Below are positions 33,972 through 45,443 of a stretch of 64,000 nt of DNA, in pieces (positions within the stretch are counted from its first letter, which is position 1; each line of letters starts with the position of its first letter). The notes under the pieces were generated by a model. That model made no database searches. It saw only the letters and a program-made list of their open reading frames with translations, and had not been told where the DNA came from. The stretch is from Sequoia sempervirens (taxonomy: Eukaryota > Streptophyta > Pinopsida > Cupressales > Cupressaceae): the NCBI GenBank assembly GCA_007258455.2, contig VDFB02000002.1, forward strand, positions 91,440 to 155,439, given 5' to 3'. Both the position numbers and the translations under genes were made by a program.

Positions 33972-35515
33972 TGTAGAAAAATGCATGCCCTTGCATTTTC
34001 ACACTTGTTTGGGACCGCCTTGCTTTATTTATGCTTCTTATGGATTAATTGGTCATATTTTTCATCCACAAGCCTAATAAACTACATATTTTTATGGAAA
34101 ATACCAAGAAACCTTAGAAGATAAATTATGATCATTTAATGTTTCTATCTGTGTGCCCCTAATTTGTGGACTGGGACTAAAACTCCACCTAGGACAACTT
34201 TTTCCTCCATGGGTCTTGGGACCCTTATTTTGAAATCACCAAAATAGGTCCCTTTATGGAGTCTGTGCCCTGAGATTTGAGCCTTGGGACTAAGATGCCA
34301 CCTAGGGTATTTTTTTCCTCAGCTTATTTTTGGGAAACAATTTCAAATTATGGTGGTATTTAGCCTCCTTTAATTAATGACTTCACATGTTAGCTTGTTG
34401 TGGTGCAATTTCAGGATATTAAGCATGAATAAGTATAAATACAAGGTTCCTTCACTCATTTCAAATCAATACTTTTGTGAGAGCATTCCTAATTGCAAAT
34501 TGGAGTCCACAAGAGAATTCAAGAGAAATTCACCAAGCATTTGAAGCCATCATCAAGATTCAAGCATCATGTCAAGGGTATAGTGCATCCATTCATATTG
34601 TTGAGCCAAGATTGTGGATGTAGCATTGAAGATCTATTTGCAACCATTGTTCACATCATATCCAAGGATCCAAGATCTACATTCTTCATGGCCACTACAA
34701 GGTAGATTACATATTTTCTTCACAATACCTCATACAAGGTGATATCATTTACATATTTCATGTTTCATGATTCATTTCATCATTTGGTTTAATTACCTAC
34801 AAGGGGTTTGACCAAGGAAACCCCTATTCCCTAACAATCAAAAAGTTTTTCCCTCTTATGTGTTTGTATTTGTAGATCAAGGTTGAAGACTTGAAGATCA
34901 TTCATAGTGCAAGATTGAAAAGTTGTAAAGGTTGCATTGCCAAAGTTGTCATCTTCATGAAAACTAACCTATAGGTTAGATCTGGAAGTTTTAGGACCTC
35001 AGATCTAGAGAGAAGAAAGTGCAAACATCAACCCTTAGGACCACATTTGGAGACTTTAGAAATTCAAAAAACTCTAATATGCCATCTTGGGTGTCTTAGA
35101 AATTCCTCTGGATCTTGTTCTGACATCCAAAGACTCTACATCTGCCCCAAAAAATAGCAATGGGACTAATACGCCATCTTGGGCATCTTAGTCCTCCCAA
35201 GCATATTTTGATAGCATTTTTACATTTTTGAAATCCTCATTACATCTCCATACTTTCGAGGTACATTTACCCTAACCTAGTGTACCTTAATTTCATCATT
35301 TGCACTCATTATTTGGCTTACATTACTTGGTTTTGTGAGTTGAATGTTAAAGTTCCTTTTCCAAGTTTTTGCTTGGTGGTGAACCCCTTCGAACTGAAAG
35401 AACCTCCTCCTAGGACCCTCCTAATTGTGAATTGACTCGCATTGAGAGGTTGTTAGTCAATCCTATTGGGACTCCTAGGACATTAGTGAATGATTGGTTA
35501 AAAAGTGTGATACCA
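33972..35515 (+). repeat. 5' LTR of the 7.6-kb element
   Basis: 1,544 bp from TGTAGAAAAATGC to GTGTGATACCA, with a TATAAATA box at 34434-34441. The small frame at 34493-34705 recurs in the 3' LTR and is not a gene. Confidence 0.8.
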
Positions 35516-36431
35516 TTAGGTACCCATTTTCTTTTCATTATTTTGGTGAAGGAAAATTTTAAGCATTCATTTCTGATTTAGAGTCCATTAAAGCCCTAGA
35601 TCTAGGTTGCATTCATTCTTGCATTGCATCTTGCATTGGTAAAAGTACATCTAGGGTTTCTCATCTTTAGTGAAACTTGTATTTAGGGTTTCTCATATTT
35701 GCATTAGTGAGACTACATATAGGTTGCATTTTGGCTTTCTTGCATCATTCTATCTCATTGAAAAAATAAAAATTGTATTGTTATTCATCCTAATTGCATT
35801 TAGGAACATTGTTCTTGCATCCAAAATTTCATTCACTTTTGCATCCAATTTCTTGTCAATAATCACTTTTTCTTGCATTCATTCGCACAATTTTTTGTTT
35901 CCAAACATCAAGTCCCTAGGTAGGCAATCTAGGAACACTATTAAAAACTCAAAATTTTCTATTTTTCTAACAAAAACCTCCACTGGCACAAAAGCGCCCT
36001 TATTGGAATCTTAGTCCTTCTGTAGGTTTCTGGCTTAGCACCCTGTCACAGTTGTCTGCTCTCTTTTCCACTTTTTGGACCCTCCAAACTCCTTTAGTAG
36101 GACTAAAATTCCCTTACTGGAGTCTTATTCCCTATTGGGCTTTGAAGTTATAATTTTCAAGGTCTAAATCTACTTTTATGTGCTTCCTAAGCCTCGTAGT
36201 AACATATAATATAAGTCTGGAAAGTTTTAGGAACATATATTTTAAGCATCTAGGTCAAAAACATCAATTTAGGGCATTCATTTTTGCAATCATTTCAAGC
36301 ATCATTAGATCTACAAATGCTCACATTTCTAAAACTTTGCATAGTATGGATAAAATTACTTTTCACTTTTCCATATACAATGTTTACATTCATAAAATAT
36401 TGCATAAGTTTGATAAAAATGCTTTTCATTT
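35516..36431 (+). other. Leader of the 7.6-kb element
   Basis: T-rich and non-coding, with repeated TTGCATT words (35600-35900). The frames at 35670-36014 and 36178-36471 have no domain and look like composition artefacts. Confidence 0.5.
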
Positions 36432-37304
36432 TTGGATATACATTGTATTTTTAAATTTTTGCATACATTAGATAAAAGTGTTTTGCATCTTTGGATACAC
36501 ATTGTTTACATTATCAAAGCATTGCATGAGATGGTTAAAATTGATTTCAAATTTTTTCAAACAATGTTAGTACCTTACCTTTCTAGGCATGCTAAGAAAA
36601 AGTTCATATCCCCTCCCTATGAGAGTGTTTTAGTGAAAGAGACCTTGGAAAATTCTAATGATCATATTTGTTCTTCTCCCAATATCTCTCCTATTTGTGA
36701 AGAAGATATTTTGGTGTTAGAAGAACCAATCAATGAGTGTTTTGAGAGTCCTAGCTTTTTCTCTCCTATTACCTCTCTTAGTGAACAAGACATTGGTGAA
36801 CAAGACAACACAACCATAGATAATCATGAAACTAACATTTGTTCTTTTCCTAGTATCTCTCCTAGTGGTAAAGAAGATACTTTGATATTAGAAAACACAA
36901 TCAATGAAGGTCATGAGAATCTTAGTTATCCCTCTACACCTAGGGAAACCCATATTGAGCAAGACAATTCAATCATTGATCATTCCCCTACTTGCAATGA
37001 AGTCATTTTAGAAGAACCTACCTTTGAGTGTCATGAACATTTAGTTTGTGGCTCTCCTAAAAACTCTCCTCCTAGGGAGGATATCATGGTGCAAGAAAAT
37101 CTAAACATTGACACATGTAATGGGGCTTCCTTAAGTGAAGTGATAGTAGCTTCTTCTTCACTAAGATATCATGCAAATAAAGACAATATTGTTGAGGTTC
37201 TAACAACACAAATTGGATCTCCTTTAATTAGTGAGCTTCCTAAGTCACCTCCCATTAACGAATCACATAAGAAAATAAGATGTTTCTTAAAAGCTACGAT
37301 GTAA
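36432..37304 (+). CDS. Repeat-bearing acidic protein of unknown function (in gag position)
   Basis: 290 codons, open. After a hydrophobic start (1-45, possibly not translated) comes a short basic stretch (SRHAKKKF). Then come roughly three diverged units of 45-50 residues (about 78-225), each with a C-S-x-P-x-x-SP core, an acidic ED-x-L/M-x-LE/QE stretch and an N/E-rich end. It ends at KIRCFLKATM. No zinc knuckle or gag fold is recognised. It lies 255 bp before the protease-like frame and may be the gag-region remnant of the element. The duplicate copy at 51295 differs by E-to-D and A-to-E. The start is uncertain. Confidence 0.55.
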   Translation: MDIHCIFKFLHTLDKSVLHLWIHIVYIIKALHEMVKIDFKFFQTMLVPYLSRHAKKKFISPPYESVLVKETLENSNDHICSSPNISPICEEDILVLEEPINECFESPSFFSPITSLSEQDIGEQDNTTIDNHETNICSFPSISPSGKEDTLILENTINEGHENLSYPSTPRETHIEQDNSIIDHSPTCNEVILEEPTFECHEHLVCGSPKNSPPREDIMVQENLNIDTCNGASLSEVIVASSSLRYHANKDNIVEVLTTQIGSPLISELPKSPPINESHKKIRCFLKATM

Positions 37305-37559
37305 TCTAACAATGTTTTGTAGCCACCAAGATATAGTACAATTGCTCAAACATGTAGGGGACCACAAATAGCTCCCATAACATCACCATCACCTCATATT
37401 TTTCCTAGTTTGCCTCATTCACCTTTTCATAATATAGTTAAAGATCTTAAGAAGACCCCTGCTAATATATCCATATGACAACTTATTGAACTATCACCTA
37501 CATACAAGTACCTATTTCAAGAAATTTTATAAGTAAAACAGGAGAAGATACAAGCTTCT

Positions 37560-38048
37560 ATGAAATTTAATAATGTAACATCCTCCTTTCATCATACACA
37601 AGTCACACAATTAGAAATCACATTCCCTAAACATGAATTTCCCTCACTTGAGACTCAAAATAAGAATGAAGCCTTAATGATAAATGTGATCATTAATGAA
37701 ACTATAGTTAGGCACACTCTCATAAACAATGGAGCAGAAATTAATGTTTTTAGCATGGACCTCCTAGACAAAATTGGTGTGGGAAAGAGACTTATTCAAC
37801 TTAATGATGTTCATATTCATGGCTTTGACAATGTTAATAGGAAACCACTAGGGATGATAACATTACCTATTGAGGTTGGACCTATAGTGTTTCCTACCCC
37901 TATCCATATCATGCAAGGACCCATTTCATACAAGATTCTCCTAGGGAGACCATGGATTCATGCTATGAAAGGAGTCCCATCTACTCTCCACTGTACAATG
38001 AAATTTGAGTACAACAAAAAGATATATAGGGTTGAAGCAGATGAGTGA
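37560..38048 (+). CDS. Retropepsin-like protease of a gypsy element, catalytic Asp replaced
   Basis: 162 codons, open. The order of motifs is that of an Athila/Tat-type aspartic protease: a strand MINVIINETIVRH, the active-site loop INNGAEIN (55-62), a flap-like region GFDNVNRKPLGMITLPIEVG, and ILLGRPWIHAM followed by VPSTLH. The catalytic aspartate normally in I-D-x-G-A is asparagine at position 56, so it should be inactive. A single GAC-to-AAC change would explain that. It would process the element's polyprotein. The other copy (52423) keeps the Asn and differs by Cys-to-Tyr near the end. Confidence 0.8.
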   Translation: MKFNNVTSSFHHTQVTQLEITFPKHEFPSLETQNKNEALMINVIINETIVRHTLINNGAEINVFSMDLLDKIGVGKRLIQLNDVHIHGFDNVNRKPLGMITLPIEVGPIVFPTPIHIMQGPISYKILLGRPWIHAMKGVPSTLHCTMKFEYNKKIYRVEADE

Positions 38049-39960
38049 AGCTATGAATCACATAATCACAACATTTCAAGCTATCATAATACTTTCATTC
38101 CAAAATCAAAAGTTGAACCTATACAAGTTGATGCTAATCATTCACGTACAATAAACCTCTTTAGTGATAATTTGAGGTCATTAGATTTTACGCCTCCTTT
38201 CAATAGATAATCCAAAATCTCACCCTCAAAATCCAAAGGGTCATATACCAATGATTCATTTTTAGATATGAGTTCTAATGATGATTGGGGTTTTACACCT
38301 CCCTTTATAGGAGGGTGCAAAGTATCACAATCTAAAATAAAACAACCTTGTGTTTCATTCACTCAAATTAATTCTACAACATTACCCCATGGTGGTGATG
38401 GGGGCTATATAACTGCCATCCCTCATGAAGGAACGTCACAAAACTTTAAAATGGATTTGTGTTGTCATGAAGAAGCTAATTCTTCTCAAAAGCATAAACC
38501 CCCTTCATATTACTTGGAAGATTGTTATGGTATCAGATATAATTTGGGCTCCTACACATGGAAACAATGAACACACAAAGAAAACTGACATACCATACTC
38601 CTTCAATAAAGATCTAGGTTTACCACCTTTATCTCCACTTTCATCTAAAGCCCTGTCATTTAGTGTGTGTACGAAATCTTGCACAAATAAAGGAACACCT
38701 TCTACTATTGACCAAGAGAGCATCTTGGTGATACTACTCCAAGATCTTTTGATATCCCTTCCTCCAAAAGCCTGAAATAAATTTTACTACAGGAGTTCAT
38801 TCTATGCATATCACATAGTTTATGGTCATTCTACTAATGGATGTAAGGCTTTAAACAAAAAAAATTCAACATCTCAAGGAGTGTGGTGCTCTTCCTTGTG
38901 TTGTAGCACCTAGTTCCTCTAATGATACTTACTTTCATCCTATTTGGCTCACCCTTGTCTTGCACTAAGTGGGGGCAAGGGGTTAGGTAGCCTTGTCCTC
39001 ATATGTCATTTTTCATTGTCTCTTTTGGCTAGTTGACCACCTTCCCAATATATGTACGAGTAAGATTGGGATGTGGAGGACATGCCTTAAGTTGGCTCAC
39101 ATGCGACATACCCTATTTTCCTTTTCATTTTGGCTACTTTAAAGTAATTTCTCACAGCATGGTGTTAGCAATTTCTTTAAAGTGGGGGCATACATTGGCA
39201 TTATTTTGGCATGGTTTTATTTGCATGTTTTTTCATGTTCCTTGCACAATTTTTCTTTCTTCTTGCAATGTGATTCTTTCTTGGTTGTTTCATTGGGTTT
39301 GATTTCCTCTGAGAGCATGATATTTCTTTGACTTGTCCTCACTTGGAGACATTAGGCACAATGTTCCCTAACAAGAGACCTTGCACAGACTAAGAAAAAT
39401 CTCTTCAAACATCTCTCTCTTTCTTGTTGTGTTGTGTTTTCTTTTTGTACCTTATTAAAGTCATGGATGTATGGATTTGATATGGTCCCCTAGGGCTCAC
39501 CTAGTGAACAACTAGCTTCACTATCCCTTGGTCATGGGGGTATGAATTTGATATGGATCTCTTGGGGCTCACCTAGTGGACAACTAGTTCCCACTAGCCC
39601 TTGTGAGCGTGCATTTTGTTTGCATAGTGGACAATGCATTCCACTGCATTGGATGGCCAATCAAAGCTTGATCCTTTGCATTTTTCCTTTTTCATTTTTC
39701 CTTTTTCCTTTGTCTGTCCTTGATGGTCTATGTTGACGATCTGATTATGGCTTCATATATCATCTGCAAGTGTGTTCCTTTGTGCTTATGTTGGTTTTCC
39801 ATAGGATCTCGACCTTGGGGGCTTGATCATTTCTCTTGATCATTTTCATCCTATCTTAATAGAATTTGTACATTGGAACCCCTCTTGATTATTTGGTTGG
39901 CTACTTTAGTGTGATTTTGAAGCAAGTCCATCCTCTCACTAAAGTGGGGGCTAAATATAG
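38049..39960 (+). other. Decayed and non-coding part of the 7.6-kb element up to the 3' LTR
   Basis: After the protease stop, protein-like sequence (LRSLDFTPPFNR, then an open 100-codon frame at 38268-38570) continues to about 38570 and then dissolves into stops. No reverse transcriptase motif. Near 39500-39600 'ggctcacctagtgnacaactag' occurs twice about 70 bp apart. The polypurine tract is at 39941-39950. Confidence 0.55.
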
Positions 39961-41610
39961 TGTAGAAAAATTCATACCCTTACATTTACACACTTGTTTG
40001 GGCCTGTCTTGCTTTATTTGTGCTTCTTTATGGTGTAGAAAAATTCATACCCTTACATTTACACACTTGTTTGGGCCTGTCTTGCTTTATTTGTGCTTCT
40101 TTATGGCTTAGTGAGCCCTATTTTGCATCCACAAGCCTAATAAACTATATACTTTTGTGGAAAATCTTGAAAAACATAAAAATATAAATGATCATTTAAT
40201 GTTTCTATCCATGTCCCCGATTTATGGACTGGGACTAAAATGCCACCTAGGGAGTCTTTGTCCTCCATGGGTCTTGGGACCCTGATTTTGAAACCACCAA
40301 AATAGATCCCTTTTTGGAGTCTTGCCCCAATATTTGAGCCTTGGGACTAAGACACCACCTAGGAAATTTTTGTCCTCCTAGGCTTACTTTTGGGACCCAA
40401 TTTCAAATTATGGTGGCATTTAGCCTCCTTTAATTAATGACTTCACATTTTGGCTTGTTGTGGTGTAATTTCAGGATATTAAGTATGAATAAGTATAAAA
40501 AAAAGGTTCCTTCACTCATTTCAAATCAATACTTTTGTGAGAGAATTCATAATTGCAAATTGGGGTCCATAAGAGCATTCAAGCGCAATTCACCAAGCAT
40601 CTAGAGCCATCATCAAGATTCAAGCATCATGACAAAGGTTTAGTGCATCCATTCATGGTGTTGAGCCAAGATTGTGGATGTAGCATTGAATATCTATTTG
40701 AAACCATTGTTCACATCATATACAAAGATCCAAGATCTACATTCTTCATGGCCACTACATGATAGATTACATATTTTCTTCACAATATCTCATACAAGGT
40801 GATATCATTTACATATTTCATGTTACATGCTTCATTTCATTCATTTCATCATTTGGATTAATTACCTACAAGGGATTTTCTGCAAACCCCTATTCCCTAA
40901 CAATCAACAAGTTTTATCCTCTTGTGTGTTTGTATTTGCAGTTCTAGGTTGAATACTTGAAGACCATTTGGAGTGCAAGATTGAAAAGTTGCAATGGTTG
41001 CATTGCCAAAGTTGTCATCTTCATGGAAGCTCACCTACAGGTTAGATTTGGAAGTTTTAGGACCAAAGATCTGGAGAGAGGCAAGTACAGACATCAACCC
41101 TTAGTACCACATTCAGATACTTTAGAAATTTAGAATGAGACTAATTATACATCACCTTGGTCACCTTAGTCCCCCACAAGGTAATTTTCAAAAAATCTTT
41201 AGGATTTTGTTTCGGCATCCAAAAACTCCACATCTACCCCAAAAAACAATAATGGGACTAATATTCCATCTTGGGAATCTTAGTGCTCCCAAGCATATTT
41301 TAACAACATTTTTGCATTTCCAAGATCCTCATTACATCTCTAGACTTCCCAAGTAATATACCCTATCTTGGTGTAGCTTAATTTCATCATTTGCACTCAT
41401 TATTTGTCTTACATTAAGTTAGGTTTTGTGAGTTGAATGTTAAAGTGTCTTTTCCAAGCTTTTTCTTGGTAGTGAACCCCTTAGAACTCAAAGAACCCCT
41501 TCCTATGTCCTTCCTAACTATGAATTGGTTCATCTTGTGAGGTTGTTAGTCAATCCAATTGGGACTCCTAGGGCATTATTGAATGATTGAATGGGAAAAG
41601 TGTGATAGCA
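39961..41610 (+). repeat. 3' LTR of the 7.6-kb element, first 73 bp duplicated in tandem
   Basis: Starts TGTAGAAAAATTC at 39961. The first 73 bases are repeated at 40034-40106; the other assembled copy (54824) has them once. Ends GTGTGATAGCA. Confidence 0.85.
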
Positions 41611-41719
41611 TTAGCTCACCATTTTTATTTTCATCAAGTCCAAATCATGTATATTAACTTACACCTATGTAATAAAAATGACAGATAATATATTCTTTTA
41701 AATATGTATGTTATGGAAA

Positions 41720-42223
41720 GGATGTTTGTAGGATCATGGTGGGCCAAAAAGTGGTGATATCATGGGTATGTGGATGACGACTTTTTTTTACCCAAAATTG
41801 ATGAAACGAAAAGGGTTTTTAAAGGAGATTCTTAGCTTTCCACCAATATAAATTATGCTTTACTTTGAATTTAATAAATAATTATTATTCATTTTTATTT
41901 GAATTACTTACTCAAAGTCTTGATTGATAGGCTAATTGAAAAAACATCTATAGGTTTCAAATGATATTAACATTTTTCCACCCAAGAACATGCATCACAT
42001 TCTATGCTTTGCATACTATAGGATTAAAAAAATTGAATTTCATGGCTTTTTGACCAAGTTATGTGGTCAAACATACGAAGTTTTATTTTAAAAGTTTTAC
42101 TAAAAAAATCACTAATTATGTACTTGGAAAAAGCTACAAAAAAAATATGCATCACATTGGGACATGAGTCCTCTACTTATATCTAAAATCTTATAAAAAT
42201 ATTATCATTTTACTATGGTTAGG
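41720..42223. mobile_element. Inverted-repeat DNA transposon, copy 3a, cut by the assembly gap
   Basis: Left part of the same family as 7248-8033, beginning GGATGTTTGTAGGATCATGG (damaged terminus). The right half is missing because the contig ends. It is the counterpart of 56501-57228. Confidence 0.85.
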
Positions 42224-42323
42224 NNNNNNNNNNNNNNNNNNNNNNNNNNNNNNNNNNNNNNNNNNNNNNNNNNNNNNNNNNNNNNNNNNNNNNNNNNNNN
42301 NNNNNNNNNNNNNNNNNNNNNNN
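42224..42323. other. Assembly gap, 100 N
   Basis: Exactly 100 N, the conventional filler for a scaffold join of unknown length. It divides the two near-identical 14.7-kb segments. Confidence 0.99.
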
Positions 42324-43329
42324 AGATAGGAGACCAAACATTCAAAAATCCTCTTTCTTCATTTAGTTAGTTGGAGAAGAGAGAAGCTTTGTTGGTACAT
42401 TCCCACTCTTTATTTGTTCATTTTGGAGTTAGGTTTTCCCATTGTTGACCCCTCCTTTTTTCAATAGGTTGGATTTTTATTGGTGATGCAAAGTTTTACT
42501 TGGTTTGAGCATGTTTAGTTGAGTGGTTTGATTAGGATCCTGACTCATCTGATCAATGTCCATGTTTCCTCATCTATTGGTCAAAAGAGAGAGGATTAAT
42601 CTTCCTTCCACTACCTCCTTAGACATGTTCATTAAACATGAAAAGAAGTTGAAGAATTAGCTAGTGGTGGACAAGCCATTAGTGTAAATAACTCAATTTA
42701 TTTTCTATGCCTAGTAACCACAAAAAACATAAAACATGCAAGGTCAAATGCATCACTACATCAATTCATAGTTGGCAAAGAAGTGTTCCATGGAGATTTA
42801 TCACATTTATTCTTCTTGTTTATGTCTCCCTTTGATTAATGGTCGGATTTTTTGTTCATGTGGTTGTGAACTAAATTTTAAATGTCATAAAAATATTTGA
42901 TATGAATGCATAATAAGAGCATAGAAAATTACTTTAGGGTTTATGGCTTGTGAAGAAGTGGTGGTTTAGGTATATGGAAGAAGGGGGAAGAGGCTAGATA
43001 AAAAGTAAGAGAATTATGTAGGAGCAAGTGGAGAAACATAGAGTTTAGTCTATTAGGAAAATAATGGAAATGAAAGGAGGGTGGGGATGTGAGGGGAAAA
43101 ATGGAATGCATAGGTATAAGGGATACATTGGCAATTAAAAGTAGTAAAAATAAAGACAAAATAATAGAGAATAAAAGACATAAGTAGGTAGAAAGTGGTA
43201 ATAACTCTAAGAGAATACACACATGATATTTGAATTTTACTATATATAAATTTTGATAATTCAAAGCATGTGATGCCAACTACCTCTTAAAATGACTTGG
43301 GTCATGTCTCACCTTTAAATACCAATATT
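42324..43329. other. Spacer upstream of the second P450 copy
   Basis: Same as 27461-28466; non-coding. Confidence 0.5.
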
Positions 43330-43646
43330 CTAGATGCATGAAAATTGTCATACTATCAAACAAAAAAAAATGAATACTCACATATCACATTAGTTAACAT
43401 TGATTACACAATAACACTTCAAAAAATAAAAAAATAAATCATTTGAAAAATCGACCAGACCAACTTTTAAGTCTTTCCAACTAGATACATAAAAAAGTCA
43501 TACTATAAAACAAAAACAAAAAATTGAATACTCACATATATACATAATAACACTTCAAAAAATTAAAAAATAAAATAAAATAATCAAATCATTTGAAAAA
43601 TCCAGTCAACCTGGACCACTAGCCAGCTTTAAAGTCTTTCCAACGT
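43330..43646. repeat. Promoter tandem duplication, second copy
   Basis: Same as 28467-28783. The G-box counterpart is at 43704-43709. Confidence 0.8.
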
Positions 43647-43799
43647 GGAAGTTACATCATGAAAGACTACTTCAATCTTTCCCACCATTAAAGACCAAAG
43701 AATCACGTGCGCCGACTTTGCATCACCCCATAGGATTGTGGCCATAAAATGGTGTACCGGAAGACCAAGGAAATAAAGATTTTCTTGTTTAGAGTTAAT

Positions 43800-45405
43800 A
43801 TGGATATTCCACCGCTTTCTTGGTACTCTCTGCTCCTTACTGCTGCTTCACTTTTATTCTTTTATCTATGGAGAAGGGAGAGTCAGACAAGGCTTCATCT
43901 TCCCCCAGGACCTCCTGCTTGGCCTATTGTTGGAAACCTCTTTCAGGTGGGAAAAAGGCCTCACGAATCTCTGTTTGGCCTCTCTGTGAAATACGGCCCA
44001 CTCATAGCTCTGCGCTTGGGCATGAAAACAACAGTCATCGTCTCCTCTCCTGCCACGGCCAAGGAGGTCCTTAAAACGCACGACGACATCTTCGCGGGGC
44101 GGTCGGTATTAGAAGCAGTCAAGTCCCTTTCCCATCACAAGTCCTCGCTAGTTTGGGGCGAATACGGCCCTTACTGGCGCCATCTACGACGCATTTCAAC
44201 TGTCGAGCTTTTCAGCCAAAAAAGACTGGATGCTCTGCAACACCTCAGAAGAGATCAAGTGTTTCGCACGACTCGACTCATTTTCCAGGAGAAGGAAAAG
44301 ATTGTGGATATTGGGCAGACGGTGTTCTGCACGTCTTTGAATTTGTTAGGCAACATGATCTTCAGCACAAGTGTCTTCGATCCGCACAATCCAGCTTCTG
44401 CTGAGCTCAAAGATACCGTCTGGAAATTAATGAAACTCATCGGAAAGCCCAATATGGCGGACTTTTTTCCCTTTCTCCGGTTCTTCGACCCCCAGGGCGT
44501 GTCCCGTGAGATGGCCATGCATTTCAGGGCGTTGTATGACTTCGCTGATACGTTCATACAGAAAAGGCTTTCCACCACCAGCCAAAGCGTTGAGCGAAAC
44601 GATTCCGAGAAGGATTTTCTAGATGTTCTGCTGGATTCCAGAAGCGAAGATTTCACTCTCGTTGGTATTCGAGCCTTCATAGGCGTGAGTAATACTGCAA
44701 AGATTTATTTCTTAAAAGGTTTATAAATCTCTGATATTTTTGAGGTCTCTAATTGTTATGTTTAATTTCAGGAATTGTTTGTTGCGGGTACTGAAACAGC
44801 CACTACAACAATAGAATGGGCCATGGCAGAATTCATTCGCAATCCGCAGAAATTAAACCGACTCCGACAGGAATTGGACGAAGTAGTTGGTTACAACAGA
44901 AGAGTGGAAGAATCTGATGTAGATCGTCTATTTTATCTCCATGCAGCCGTGAAGGAAATATTCCGATTGCACCCGGCCGTTCCATTGCTGCTTCCACACA
45001 AAGCCGAAAGCTCCTGTGACATCGGGGGATTTGTGATACCCAAAGACAGCCAGGTGATAGTGAACGCTTGGGCAATTGGGATGGACCCTTCAATTTTGGA
45101 AAAATCCTTTGGAATTTATGCCGGAGAGATTTTTGGAGGGAGAGAATAGCAAGATGGAATACAGGGGACAACACTTTGAATTAATTCCATTCGGAGCGGG
45201 AAGAAGAATTTGTCCGGCGCTTCCTTTAGCGAGCCGTATGGTTCATATTGTTTTGGCTTCTTTACTTCATTCATTTGAGTGGAAACTTCCAGACGGGAAG
45301 AGATGTGAGCTGATGGATATGACAGACAGAACTGACGAATTTGGAATTACCTTCAAAGAGTTTAATGTAATCCCCATACCACGTCTTCCAAATCATATGT
45401 ATTAG
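43800..45405 (+). CDS. Cytochrome P450, CYP76-like, second copy, same frameshift
   Basis: Exon 1 is 43800-44684, intron 44685-44771, exon 2 44772-45405. The encoded pieces are identical to those of the copy at 28937, including the extra T (45094-45097) that shifts the frame before the heme cysteine, the Ala after the Cys-Pro pair, and the intron. The poly(A) signal is at 45438-45443. Identity in intron, promoter and 3' flank as well as exons means either a very recent duplication or one locus assembled twice. The gap position favours the latter, so this should not be counted as an independent gene without checking. Confidence 0.9.
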
Positions 45406-45443
45406 ATATCCTCGACATGTGTATTGTATGTTAAATTAATAAA

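Larger units (their letters stand above)
33972..41610 (+). mobile_element. Non-autonomous LTR retrotransposon keeping only a protease-like frame (7.6 kb)
   Basis: Two LTRs (33972-35515 and 39961-41610) start TGTAGAAAAAT and align over about 1.5 kb with roughly 10% difference. A polypurine tract (AAAGTGGGGG, 39941-39950) precedes the 3' LTR. The 4.4-kb interior has an open repeat-bearing frame (36432-37304) and a retropepsin-like frame (37560-38048), but no reverse transcriptase, RNase H or integrase. I found no primer binding site of a known tRNA type and no clear target duplication, so the LTR ends are approximate (both end in ATASCA). The protease type points to a gypsy (Athila/Tat) origin. 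Confidence 0.85.
27461..42223 (+). repeat. First copy of a 14.76-kb near-identical duplication
   Basis: Matches 42324-57005 at a constant offset of 14,863 up to about 40,030. The offset then drops to 14,790 (a 73-bp tandem copy present only here) and 14,781 (a 9-bp difference near 40835). I saw only scattered single-base differences until about 41,900, after which the last ~320 bases diverge sharply. It stops exactly at the N run. Confidence 0.97.

Noticed and set aside
34493..34705. 70-codon frame that recurs four times (34493, 40553, 49356, 55343)
   Set aside because: It lies in the LTRs of the 7.6-kb element, so recurrence reflects LTR identity, and it is not bounded like a gene.
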